Origin: Nocardia macrotermitis
Lineage (GTDB): Bacteria; Actinomycetota; Actinomycetes; Mycobacteriales; Mycobacteriaceae
Direction of reading: 5' to 3'
NCBI RefSeq assembly: GCF_009604405.1
Contig: NZ_WEGK01000022.1
Coordinates: forward strand, 49,809-113,808
DNA: 64,000 nt
Shown: in pieces, positions 43,237 to 54,153 of the stretch
How positions within the stretch are numbered: the stretch's first letter is position 1
Layout: every line of letters begins with the position of its first letter
The notes under the pieces: model-generated
Told to the model about the DNA's origin: nothing
The model's database searches: none
Seen by the model: the letters and a program-made list of their open reading frames with translations, nothing else
Translations under genes and position numbers: made by a program

Positions 43237-43545
43237 CTGCTTCTCCACCTGGGCCGGACGGACGTGCGTGTTGAGCACGCTATATGCCACATGGCGGTTG
43301 CGCATCTCCGGCGCGGCGAACCGGCGGCAATCGATTGCGACACTGCCGATCCCACCCAGCGAACATGTCGCTAACAAGACGATCACTGTCTCCATGCCGA
43401 TATTTCAAGATCGCTACCGGCAGGCAATTAAATGCACAATTCACCTAGAATATGGAAGTTGTTGACCGTTCCCCAACGGACCGTTACAAATACGTTATTG
43501 CCGAACCGAACCCGTCGAACCGGCCACATGAGAATTGCAAAGTGA
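43237..43545. other. 309-base divergent spacer, AT-richer than flanks
   Basis: No gene is seen. Base content falls well below the local GC level between 43380 and 43500. It holds the promoter of the first SRPBCC-ligase gene at 43462-43490. A stretch CACAATTCACCT at about 43434 recurs as CATAATTCACCT at about 45729, upstream of the second ligase gene. Confidence 0.5.
43462..43490 (+). promoter_or_regulatory. promoter of the first SRPBCC-ligase gene
   Basis: TTGACC, 17 bases, TACAAA: close to the sigma-70-type consensus. Start site near 43497 gives a leader of about 50 bases. CCGTT-CCCC-AACGG overlaps the spacer. Confidence 0.55.
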
Positions 43546-45609
43546 GTGGTTACTGAAATCGTCGATGCGAGCGCCGATCTCGCGATCGCCCCCGGGGTCC
43601 TGTGGGATCTGCTGACCGATCCGCGGAACTATGCCCGGGTCTTCCCCGGCATCGGCGCGTGCGATGTGCACGACATCGTCGACGGACGGCCGGTGTGGCG
43701 CATGCGAATCGGCGGCGGGGACACCGAGATCCACATCCTCGACGTCCGGGTGCTCGCCGATCGCGCGGCCGGCACGCTGGAGTTGCAGTGCACCGAGCGC
43801 CGCAGTTTCGCGGCGGTGAACCTGTCCGGCAGCGCCGATCGCACCCGCGCCACCATCACCTGCGTCGCCCCCGACCGGGTGCACCCACTCATGCCCAGCC
43901 TGCCCAATGCCGCTGCGGAGGAATGGATCTCGTTCGGTCTGCATCGCCTGGTCGATCTGGTGCGCGGCGCGCCGACCTCGATGGTGCTCAACGGCGAGGA
44001 CTCCACGGTGCGCACCCAGGCCGGGGTCGCCATGCAGATCCTGTCCACCGGCGTGCTGCGCAGTATGCGCCCCGACCGGATGTACAAGCAGATCAACGGC
44101 CTGACCACCTACGGTTTCACGCTCGCGGGCGGTTACGCGGCCATGGCCGGGTTCGCCCCCAAACGCCTTGCGGTGGTGGACGATCGCGGCGCGAGCTCCT
44201 TCGGCGACATCCACGCCCGCACCCAGCGCCTGGCCGCGGCCCTGGCCGACAAGGGCGTCGGCAGCGGCGATGTGGTCGGCCTGCTCGCGCGCAGCCACCT
44301 CGAGATGATCGAAATCGTCACGGCCGTGGCCAAACTCGGCGCGGACCTGATCTTCCTGACCACCTGGCTGCCGGCCCAGCGCATCGCCGCCCTGGCCGAA
44401 AGTCACCGGATGGCAGCGATATTCGCCGATCCGGAGTTCGAACCGCTGGTCGCGTACGTACCGCCGGACGTGATGCGATTCGGCACGTTCAGCGATCCGG
44501 CCCGCCCGGACCTGACCGGCGTGGAGGACCTGATCGCCGTCGGCAGAAGCGATGTCGGCAAGCCGGACCAACCGGGTCGGCAGATCCTGCTGACCGCGGG
44601 CACCAGCGGCCCGGCCAAGGCCGCGATCCGCCCGCAGCCGCGCGGATTCGCCTCGATCGCGGCGCTGCTCTCGCGCCTGCCGTTCGTCATGAACGACGTC
44701 ATGCTGATCGCGGCGTCGCTGTCGCATTCCTGGGGCCTGGCGGCCATGCACATCAGCCTGCCGCTGCGCGCCCAGGTGGTCCTGCTGGACCGCTTCGACG
44801 CCGTCGAATGCCTGCGCCTGATCGCCGAACACCGGGTGCGCACACTGATAGTCGTGCCGATCATGGTGGAGCGGATCCTGGATCTGCCCGCATCGGTGCG
44901 CGCCCGCTACGACCTGTCCAGCCTCGAGGTGGTGACCTGCGGCGGCGCCCCGCTGTCCGCGGCCACGGTGCTGCGGTTCACCGAGGTCTTCGGCGACATC
45001 CTCTACACCATCTACGGTTCGACCGAGATCTCCCTGGGCGCGATCGCCGAACCGGCCGACCTGCGGGTCTCCCCGACCACCGCGGGCAGTCCGCCGCTGG
45101 GCGCGAGATTCGCCGTGCTGGACCAGGATTCGAACCTGCTGCCAGTGGGCGCGATCGGCCGGATCTTCATCGGTCACCACCTGCTGACCGAGGGCTACAT
45201 CGGCGCGCCGCAACCCGAGCAGGTCGACGACATGATCGACAGCGGCGATCTGGGCTACGTGGACGCGACCGGCCGGTTGTTCGTCGTCGCGCGCGCCGAG
45301 GAGATGATCGTCTGCGCCGGTGAGAGCGTCTACCCGCGTCCGGTCGAGGAGGCCCTGGCCTTCCTGCCGGAGGTCATCGAGAGCGCGGTGGTGGGCGGCC
45401 CGGATCGCGAAGCCGGGCAACGACTCTCGGCGTTCATCGTGGTGCGGCCGGGGCACATGGCCGATGCCGACGCGATCCGCGACTACATCCGGGTGCGGCT
45501 GGGCCGCGCCTGGGTGCCGCGCGACATCGTGTTCATCGACGCGCTGCCCCGCAATGCGAGCGGTAATGTCCTCAAACGTGTTCTGACGCAACAGCCTGTG
45601 CGAAGATGA
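43546..45609 (+). CDS. SRPBCC-AMP-ligase fusion protein, degenerate active site
   Basis: 687 residues. Residues 1-145 are an SRPBCC (polyketide-cyclase/START-like) domain: ADLAIAPGVLWDLLTDPRNYARVFPG. From about 200 follows an adenylate-forming (ANL) ligase: LTAGTSGPAKAAIRP (P-loop), IYGSTEIS, DSGDLGYVD. The late motif reads PRNASGNVLKR, so the catalytic Lys of the usual GKV is Asn, and the GRxDxMI hinge reads ARAEEMI. Adenylation is probably impaired. GTG start aligned with its paralogue. Tandem with a second copy that keeps these residues. Substrate unknown. Confidence 0.82.
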   Translation: MVTEIVDASADLAIAPGVLWDLLTDPRNYARVFPGIGACDVHDIVDGRPVWRMRIGGGDTEIHILDVRVLADRAAGTLELQCTERRSFAAVNLSGSADRTRATITCVAPDRVHPLMPSLPNAAAEEWISFGLHRLVDLVRGAPTSMVLNGEDSTVRTQAGVAMQILSTGVLRSMRPDRMYKQINGLTTYGFTLAGGYAAMAGFAPKRLAVVDDRGASSFGDIHARTQRLAAALADKGVGSGDVVGLLARSHLEMIEIVTAVAKLGADLIFLTTWLPAQRIAALAESHRMAAIFADPEFEPLVAYVPPDVMRFGTFSDPARPDLTGVEDLIAVGRSDVGKPDQPGRQILLTAGTSGPAKAAIRPQPRGFASIAALLSRLPFVMNDVMLIAASLSHSWGLAAMHISLPLRAQVVLLDRFDAVECLRLIAEHRVRTLIVVPIMVERILDLPASVRARYDLSSLEVVTCGGAPLSAATVLRFTEVFGDILYTIYGSTEISLGAIAEPADLRVSPTTAGSPPLGARFAVLDQDSNLLPVGAIGRIFIGHHLLTEGYIGAPQPEQVDDMIDSGDLGYVDATGRLFVVARAEEMIVCAGESVYPRPVEEALAFLPEVIESAVVGGPDREAGQRLSAFIVVRPGHMADADAIRDYIRVRLGRAWVPRDIVFIDALPRNASGNVLKRVLTQQPVRR

Positions 45610-45661
45610 TGGTCGGGCGACGCGCGCGGGCATCGGCTTTCCCGCGCCTCGCCAGCGAACA

Positions 45662-45691
45662 GTTGACAAGTACGTCAACAAGGCGTATCTG
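45662..45691 (+). promoter_or_regulatory. promoter and dyad of the second SRPBCC-ligase gene
   Basis: TTGACA (45663-45668), 17 bases, TATCTG (45686-45691). GTTGAC-AAGTAC-GTCAAC, a perfect 6-bp dyad (45662-45679), covers the -35 element and could bind a repressor. The 5' leader would be about 140 bases and has low GC. Confidence 0.6.
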
Positions 45692-45838
45692 TAACCGGTG
45701 AACACATGAAACAAACTCACCTTTAACGCATAATTCACCTGCTTTTCCATTCTTCTCGACCAATCATGTGCGGCCCGTTGGGAATACGTCGGTCGCCGAA
45801 TCCAGTTGCCGACCCGGCCCAGCCAGAAGTGCAAGCGT

Positions 45839-47953
45839 GTGGTTACCGAAATCATCGATGCGAGTGCCGATCTCGCGATCTCTCCCCGGATGCTGTGGAA
45901 GCTGCTCGTGGATCCGGACACCTACCCCCGACTGTTCCCGGGCATCGGCGCCTGCGATCCGGTCGAAACCATCGACGGCCCGCCGAGTTGGCGGATGCGC
46001 GTGGGCACCGCCGACACCGAGATCCGGGTCCTGGACCTGCGCCTGGTCCTGAATCGCGAGGCGCACACCGTCGAACTGCAATGCCCGGCCCAGGGCAGTT
46101 TCGCCGCGGCCCGGCTGCGTGGCGGGCCCGAGGGCACGCACGTCGTCATCACCTGTTTCGCACCCGCGCGGGTGCATCCGCTGGTCGCCTCGCTGTCGAA
46201 TTCGGCTGTCGTGGAATGGATCAAGGCCGGATTGAAACGCATGATCGACCTCGCCGACCGCGCCCCGACCTCGGTCCTGGTCAACGGCGAGGAATCCTCG
46301 ATCCGCCTGCAGGCCGGGGTCGCCAAACAGATGCTGACCACGGGCGTGGTGCGCACCTACCGCCCGGACCGGATATTCCGGCAGCTCAGCAATCTGAGCG
46401 CCTGGGGTTTCACGCTCGCGGGCGGTTACGCGGCCGCGGCCGCGCACTCTCCGCGCCGCACCGCGATCATCGACGACCGGGGCGAACGCACGTTCCGCCA
46501 GGTGCACACCCGCTCACACGCGCTGGCCAGCGCGATGGGCGAGCTGGGCCTGGGCGCCGGCGACAGCATCGGCGTGCTGTCCCGCAATCACGCCGAGATG
46601 GTCGAGATCATGTCCGCGGCAAGTAAACTCGGCGTCGACGCAATCCTGTTCAACCTCGGGCAGCCGGCCGGGCGAATCGCCGAGATCGCCGAAACCACCG
46701 GCATCGCAATGCTGTTCACCGATCCGGACCTGGAACATCTGCTCGAATACCTGTCCCCTGACCTGCCGTGTTACCACACCGTGGACGACGGCATGCTGCC
46801 CGGCCGGATCACCGTCGAGAACCTGATCGCCTCGGGCACAGGCAATTTCACCAAACCGCGCGAACACGGCCGACTGATCGTGCTGACCTCGGGCACCAGC
46901 GGCCGGGCCAAGGGCGCGGTGCGCCCGCATCCCAAGGGGTTCGGCACCGTCGCGGCGGTGCTGTCGCGCATACCTTTGCGGATGAACGAGACCATGCTGA
47001 TCCCCGCGCCGGTGTTCCACACCTGGGGTCTGGCCGCGTTGCAGATCAGCACGCCGCTGCGCGCGACGGTGATCCTGCCCGAACATTTCGACGCGCAGGA
47101 ATGTCTGCGCATGATCGCCGAATTCCGGGTCAGCACACTGATCGTCGTGCCGGTCATGGTGCATCGCATCCTGGATCTGCCCGCCTCGATCCTGGCCCGG
47201 TACGACACCTCCAGCCTGCGCATCGTGGCCAGTTGCGGTGCGCCGCTGCCCGGCGCGACGGTGCTGCGCTTCATGGACGTGTTCGGTGAGGTGCTCTACA
47301 ACTTCTACGGATCCACCGAGGTGTCCTGGGCCAGCATCGCCGATCCGGCCGATCTGCGCAGTTCCCCGACCACCGCCGGACGTGCCCCGCTGGGCACGAA
47401 AATCGCTGTGCTGGACGAGGATCGGCGTCCGGTGCCGATCGGCGCGACCGGCCGCATCTTCATCAGCAACCACATGCTGTTCGACGGCTACACCGATGCC
47501 GATCCGCCGCCGGAGGCCGAGGGCATGCTCGACACCGGCGATCTGGGCTACCTGGACGCCTCGGGGCGGCTGTTCGTGGCCGGACGCGACGACGAGATGA
47601 TCATCTCCGGCGGCGAGAACATCTTCCCGCGGCCGGTCGAGGAGGTGCTCTCGCATCTGCCGCAGATCCGCGAGGTCGCGGTGCTGGGTGTCGCCGATCG
47701 CGAATTCGGCCAGCGCCTGGCCGCTTTCATCGTCACCCGCGACGGTCACGCCCTGGATCCGGATATGCTCCGCACCCACATCCGCCGCCGCCTGGGGCGT
47801 TTCTCGGTTCCGCGCGACATCGTGTTCGTGGACGCCCTGCCCCGCAACGCCACCGGCAAGGTCCTCAAACGGGTCCTCACCCAGCCCGCCGCGACCGACC
47901 GGGTACGCCACGGCGCGTACGAATACCAACGAAATCGTCGGGGCGGCAACTGA
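45839..47953 (+). CDS. SRPBCC-AMP-ligase fusion protein, intact ligase motifs
   Basis: 704 residues, same design as the preceding gene: SRPBCC domain (about 1-145; ADLAISPRMLWKLLVDPDTYPRLFPG) and ANL ligase from about 200. Here the motifs are complete: LTSGTSGRAKGAVRP, FYGSTEVS, DTGDLGYLD, AGRDDEMIISGGENIFP and the Lys in PRNATGKVLKR. It should activate a carboxylic acid, probably a fatty acid, as acyl-AMP and then perhaps acyl-CoA. The lipid-binding domain may hold the substrate. GTG start chosen by alignment with the paralogue (VVTEI). The last 20 residues are an Arg-rich tail absent from copy one. Confidence 0.85.
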   Translation: MVTEIIDASADLAISPRMLWKLLVDPDTYPRLFPGIGACDPVETIDGPPSWRMRVGTADTEIRVLDLRLVLNREAHTVELQCPAQGSFAAARLRGGPEGTHVVITCFAPARVHPLVASLSNSAVVEWIKAGLKRMIDLADRAPTSVLVNGEESSIRLQAGVAKQMLTTGVVRTYRPDRIFRQLSNLSAWGFTLAGGYAAAAAHSPRRTAIIDDRGERTFRQVHTRSHALASAMGELGLGAGDSIGVLSRNHAEMVEIMSAASKLGVDAILFNLGQPAGRIAEIAETTGIAMLFTDPDLEHLLEYLSPDLPCYHTVDDGMLPGRITVENLIASGTGNFTKPREHGRLIVLTSGTSGRAKGAVRPHPKGFGTVAAVLSRIPLRMNETMLIPAPVFHTWGLAALQISTPLRATVILPEHFDAQECLRMIAEFRVSTLIVVPVMVHRILDLPASILARYDTSSLRIVASCGAPLPGATVLRFMDVFGEVLYNFYGSTEVSWASIADPADLRSSPTTAGRAPLGTKIAVLDEDRRPVPIGATGRIFISNHMLFDGYTDADPPPEAEGMLDTGDLGYLDASGRLFVAGRDDEMIISGGENIFPRPVEEVLSHLPQIREVAVLGVADREFGQRLAAFIVTRDGHALDPDMLRTHIRRRLGRFSVPRDIVFVDALPRNATGKVLKRVLTQPAATDRVRHGAYEYQRNRRGGN

Positions 47954-48031
47954 TTCCGCTCCGGCATTCGGCCGCCGCGTACCCCGAACGCGCAGGGACA
48001 CCCGAAAATCGCGGAGTGACTCCGGAGCGAG

Positions 48032-50680
48032 CTACGGACTCGGCGAGACGACCAACCCGAGTTCGGCCGGTCCGGACAGCAGCCGATGCCGGGGTAGGAC
48101 ACGAACGGTGAACCCGACCGCCCCCGACAGCGGAACCGGGGTGTCCACGGCGAAAAGCTCTGTCCCGGAATCACTTCCGGCATGGGTCATCTCGACGGCG
48201 CTCACCTCGGACAGATCGTCGTCCGAGCCGACCCGCCCCAGCACCGCCTGCACCGTGACCTCCGCGGCGCTCAACCCCGCGAGATCGATCCGGGCCCGCA
48301 GCGACAGCTCGTTGCCGATGACCGGAATATCGGCCAGCCCGGAACTGTCCACCTGCAACACCTTCACCTGCGGCCAGGCCGCCTCGACCCGGCGGCGATA
48401 GTCGGCCAGCTCCCGCGCACCGGCGAAATCGTCCTGTGCCACAGCGGAATACGAGGCCGCAGCCGGAGCGTAGTAGCCGACCGCGTAGTCGCGGACCATG
48501 CGCGAGGCCAGCACCTTCGGGCCGAGCGTGCGCAGGGTGTGCCGGACCATCTCCATCCAGCGCACCGGCACGTCGTCGTGGTCGCGTTCGTAGAAGCGTG
48601 GCAGCACAGCGCGTTCCATCGTCTCGTACAGCGCCGCGGCCTCGAGATCGTCGCGGCGGTGCTCGTCGCGCACGCCGTCGGCGGTGGGGATGGCCCAGCC
48701 GTTCTCCCCGTCGTACATCTCGTCCCACCAGCCGTCCCGGATGGACAGGTTGAGCCCGCCGTTGAGCGCGGCCTTCATCCCGGACGTGCCGCACGCCTCG
48801 AGCGGACGCAGCGGATTGTTCAGCCACACATCGCATCCCCAGTACAGGTACCGGGCCATCGACATGTCGTAGTCGGGCAGGAACACGATCCGGTGCCGCA
48901 CCCCGATGTCGTCGGCGAACCGCACGACCTGCTGGATCAGCCCCTTACCGCCGTCGTCGGCCGGATGGCTCTTACCCGCGACCACCAGCTGCACGGGGCG
49001 TTCGGGGTCGGTCAGCATGGCGCGCAACCGTTCCGGATCGCGCAGCATCAGCGTCAGCCGCTTGTAGGTCGGCACCCGCCGCGCGAACCCGACGGTCAGT
49101 ACTGCCGGGTCGAAAACCTCGTCCACCCAACCCAATTCGGCCGGGGCCGCGCCGCGTTCGAGCCACGAGGCCCGCACCCGACGCCGCACCTCGGCAACCA
49201 GGATGCCGCGCAACGCATTCCGCGTCGACCACAGCTCACCCAGGTCGACGTCCTGCAACCGCTCCCAGCCGCGCGCCTCCTCGACCAGTTCCGGACCGAC
49301 GAATTCCCTTGCCTTCTCGATCCATTCGCGCGCGGCCCAGGTCGGCGCGTGCACGCCGTTGGTCACCGATCCGATCGGCACCTCGGCGGCATCGAATCCG
49401 GCCCACAGCGGCGCGAACATGTCCCGGCTGACCTCGCCGTGCAATCGCGAAACACCGTTGGCGCGCTGCGCGAGTCGCAATCCGAGGTGGGCCATGTTGA
49501 ACACCGACGGATCGGCCTCCCGCCCCAACGCCACGATGCGATCCACCGAAACACCCGGTAGCAGCGGAGATTCGCGTTCCCCGTGGTCCCCGCCGAAGTA
49601 CCGCCGCACCAGCGCACCGGCGAACCGGTCGATCCCTGCGGGCACCGGCGTGTGCGTGGTGAACACCGTGCCCGCCCGCACCGCGGTCAGCGCCGCGTCG
49701 AAATCCAGTCCGCCGGACATGAATTCGCGAATCCGCTCGATCCCCAGGAATCCGGCGTGCCCCTCGTTCATGTGGAACACGTCCGGATCGGGCAGTCCGT
49801 GCGCATGAGTGAACGCCCGCACCGCGCGCACCCCGCCGATCCCGGCCAGGATCTCCTGTTTGATCCGATGATCCTGATCACCGCCGTACAGCCGGTCGGT
49901 GACCGCGCGCAGTTCGGGATCGTTGTCGGCGATATCGGAATCCAACAGCAGCAACGGAATTCGCCCCACCTGCGCGATCCACACCCGCGCCCGCAGCACC
50001 CGCCCCTCGGGCATCGGCACATGCACCAGCACCGGCGACCCGTCCCCGGCTATGCCCATCGGCGGCGCTTCCGAGGGCCCTGCGTGGTTACGCTCCGCTG
50101 CCTCCTCCGGGCCCGCCGGGCGCACCGCTGTCAGCAGTTTCAGCGGCAGCCCCTGCGGATCCAGATCCGGATAATGCTCGCGCTGCCACCCGTCGGCGGT
50201 CAGCGACTGCCGGAAATACCCTGAGCGATACAGCAATCCGATGCCGATCAGCGGAAGCCCCAAGTCCGAGGCCGCTTTCAGATGATCCCCCGCCAGAATC
50301 CCCAGTCCCCCGGAGTAATTCGGCAGCACCTCGGTAACACCGAACTCCATCGAGAAGTACGCGATACAGCGCGGCCCCTGCTCCTGCTTCCCGAACCACC
50401 GCGGCCGACTCAGATAGTCCCGCAGATCCGCGGCGGCGGCGTCCACGGTACGCACATACGCCTCATCCGCGGCCAACTCGTCCAGCCGCTCGGCCGGAAC
50501 CTCCCCCAGCATCCGCACCGGATCACGCCCCAACTCCACCCACAACCGCGGATCCAGTTCGGCGAACACATCCTGCGTCGGCGCATGCCACGACCACCGC
50601 AGGTTCGTGGCGAGTTCGCCGAGCGCGGCCAGCCGCTCGGGCAGATGGGCACGGACGGTGAAGCGACGCAATGCCTTCAT
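48032..50680 (-). CDS. glgP: alpha-glucan/maltosyl phosphorylase GlgP
   Basis: 882 residues, the long actinobacterial type. YFSMEFGVTEVLPNYSGGLGILAGDH at the N-terminus, HMNEGHAGFLGIER in the middle and EACGTSGMKAALNG as the PLP-binding region late. It releases glucose 1-phosphate from alpha-glucan. Residues of about 197-216 (AGPEEAAERNHAGP region) are encoded by a hairpin repeat found elsewhere in the window. TAGGTT (50688-50693) lies seven bases before the ATG, so probably leaderless. Matches Rv1328; together with GlgE and GlgB it forms the glucan module. Confidence 0.93.
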   Translation of the reverse strand: MKALRRFTVRAHLPERLAALGELATNLRWSWHAPTQDVFAELDPRLWVELGRDPVRMLGEVPAERLDELAADEAYVRTVDAAAADLRDYLSRPRWFGKQEQGPRCIAYFSMEFGVTEVLPNYSGGLGILAGDHLKAASDLGLPLIGIGLLYRSGYFRQSLTADGWQREHYPDLDPQGLPLKLLTAVRPAGPEEAAERNHAGPSEAPPMGIAGDGSPVLVHVPMPEGRVLRARVWIAQVGRIPLLLLDSDIADNDPELRAVTDRLYGGDQDHRIKQEILAGIGGVRAVRAFTHAHGLPDPDVFHMNEGHAGFLGIERIREFMSGGLDFDAALTAVRAGTVFTTHTPVPAGIDRFAGALVRRYFGGDHGERESPLLPGVSVDRIVALGREADPSVFNMAHLGLRLAQRANGVSRLHGEVSRDMFAPLWAGFDAAEVPIGSVTNGVHAPTWAAREWIEKAREFVGPELVEEARGWERLQDVDLGELWSTRNALRGILVAEVRRRVRASWLERGAAPAELGWVDEVFDPAVLTVGFARRVPTYKRLTLMLRDPERLRAMLTDPERPVQLVVAGKSHPADDGGKGLIQQVVRFADDIGVRHRIVFLPDYDMSMARYLYWGCDVWLNNPLRPLEACGTSGMKAALNGGLNLSIRDGWWDEMYDGENGWAIPTADGVRDEHRRDDLEAAALYETMERAVLPRFYERDHDDVPVRWMEMVRHTLRTLGPKVLASRMVRDYAVGYYAPAAASYSAVAQDDFAGARELADYRRRVEAAWPQVKVLQVDSSGLADIPVIGNELSLRARIDLAGLSAAEVTVQAVLGRVGSDDDLSEVSAVEMTHAGSDSGTELFAVDTPVPLSGAVGFTVRVLPRHRLLSGPAELGLVVSPSP
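50075..50114 (+). repeat. hairpin repeat inside glgP (family 1, copy C)
   Basis: GGGCCC at both ends (50075-50080, 50109-50114) encloses a 28-base loop carrying the family 1 core, CGTGGTTACGCTCCGCTGCC and three more bases. Loop length and core match copies at 57394 and 59178. It is read through in frame on the glgP strand. Confidence 0.7.
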
Positions 50681-50762
50681 TGGGTAGAACCTACACGCCA
50701 CACCCCCCACACGCCCCACCGAACAGCCCTCCCGCAACCCCCTGACCTGTACTCATCGCTCC

Positions 50763-50885
50763 CCCGACCGCATCAACTCCCGACCCGGCCACATCCAACC
50801 CCGGCCCAGCAGCATTCACACCCGGCCCGGCAATTTCCACGACCACCCCGACCGCATCAACTCCCGACCGGCCACATCCAACCCC
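50763..50885. repeat. degenerate C-rich repeats between glgP and the hydrolase gene
   Basis: A unit beginning CCCGACCGCATCAACTCCCG (50763-50802) recurs at 50847-50885 with a single-base indel, 84 bases apart. Shorter related strings (ACATCCACACCCGGC-like) continue to about 51000. The whole 50700-51100 stretch is strongly C-rich and G-poor on the plus strand. No gene is convincing in this 438-base gap. Confidence 0.65.
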
Positions 50886-51118
50886 AGCCCAACAACATCC
50901 ACACCCGGCTCAGACGTATCCACACCCGCCCCGGTCGCATCCGCACCTGGTCCATCACGTTCACACCCCCGGCTCAGCACATCCGTCCACAGGCCCAGCC
51001 GCATCGACACACCGACCCACCGCTTGAACTCCGAACCCGAGCCGTACCCCGCCCGGCCACATCCCCCTGGCCCGCCGCATCCACACCGACGCAGCGGGCC
51101 CAGGGCCCCGCCTACGGA

Positions 51119-51883
51119 CTACTTCGAACCGAGCGTCCGATCGAACAACGCGAGCAGATCGCGGTAGTGCCGCTCGGCGGCCTCCTCGTTGTACGCCTCG
51201 GTGTCGGCCTGGGTGTACCCGTGAATCGCACCCTCGTACACCGCGGTGGTGTGCGTGACCCCGGCCGCCTCCAGCGCCTTGTCGAAGGTCTCGACATGCT
51301 CGGGCGTGGCCCCCTGATCGTTGTCGGCGTACCCGAGGAACAGCTCCGCGGTGATCGGATCGACCAGCAGATGCGTGCTCTCGGGGCCGTCGGTGACCAG
51401 CCCGGAGGTGTGGAAGCAGCCACCGGCCGCGACCCGCTCCGGATACGCGGCCGCGGTGAACAGCACCAGCCGCCCGCCCATGCAGTATCCGGTCAGCCCG
51501 ACCGGACCATCGCTGACCAGCTCCGATGCCGCCAGCCAGTCCAGGTACGCGGCCGAATCGGACTTCACGACCTCGGGGGTCAGCTGCACCATCAGCGGCC
51601 GGATCTCCGCGAAGATATCCGGGCGCGCCTTGAAATCGATCGGATCCGGCAGATCGAACAGCGGCGCGCGCCCCGCCCGGTAGAACGCGTTGGGCACCAG
51701 CACGGTGTAACCGTGCGAGGCGATGCGATCGGCCACCGCGCGCAGCGCGGGACGCAGACCGAAAGCATCCTGATAGACGATCACGCCGGGATGTGCCGCG
51801 CCGTCGTCGGGATGGACCAGGTAGGCATCGGCAACGCCGTCGGGAGTCGTGATGTCCACCGATGTGCCGTGCACTGCGGTCAT
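51119..51883 (-). CDS. dienelactone hydrolase family protein
   Basis: 254 residues, alpha/beta hydrolase. The nucleophile is Cys in GYCMGGR, the acid Asp in YADNDQGA, and the His in IHGYTQ. VIVYQDAFGLRPALRAVADRIA is the typical N-terminal segment. Such enzymes hydrolyse dienelactones or related esters; the substrate is unknown. It is divergent from glgE and interrupts the glycogen cluster; no functional link is evident. Confidence 0.87.
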   Translation of the reverse strand: MTAVHGTSVDITTPDGVADAYLVHPDDGAAHPGVIVYQDAFGLRPALRAVADRIASHGYTVLVPNAFYRAGRAPLFDLPDPIDFKARPDIFAEIRPLMVQLTPEVVKSDSAAYLDWLAASELVSDGPVGLTGYCMGGRLVLFTAAAYPERVAAGGCFHTSGLVTDGPESTHLLVDPITAELFLGYADNDQGATPEHVETFDKALEAAGVTHTTAVYEGAIHGYTQADTEAYNEEAAERHYRDLLALFDRTLGSK

Positions 51884-52033
51884 TGTGTGTCCTCCTGTGT
51901 TTGCACCATCGTCGTCGTGGCCGCTCGGAAAAGAGGCGAGCGTTCCGCTTCGGTCCTACCGTTCCATATCGTTTCCCGCCACCCGGCGCCCACCCGTCCG
52001 CCGTCATCGCCGCGAACACGCCCGGATTACCGG

Positions 52034-52039
52034 TACGGT
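52034..52039 (+). promoter_or_regulatory. -10 element of glgE, leaderless
   Basis: TACGGT ends seven bases before the GTG at 52047, supporting this start over an in-frame ATG at 51849 inside the divergent hydrolase gene. Confidence 0.4.
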
Positions 52040-52046
52040 TGACGCC

Positions 52047-54053
<2,007 letters not shown>

Positions 54054-54153
54054 CCGCCCGGCATCGAACCACCGGTGCGTCCGGCCGGATTCCGACGCCC
54101 ACAGCCCCTGAGCACCGCGCCCGTAATCTCCAGCGCGACAAAGGGTTCCGCCC

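Noticed and set aside
43237..43461. Purine riboswitch upstream of the NCS2 permease
   Set aside because: The conserved three-way junction bases are not present.
50282..52042. A 586-codon open frame spanning the C-rich gap
   Set aside because: It runs antisense through the glgP start and the hydrolase, is Pro/His/Arg-rich, and its composition follows the repeat bias.
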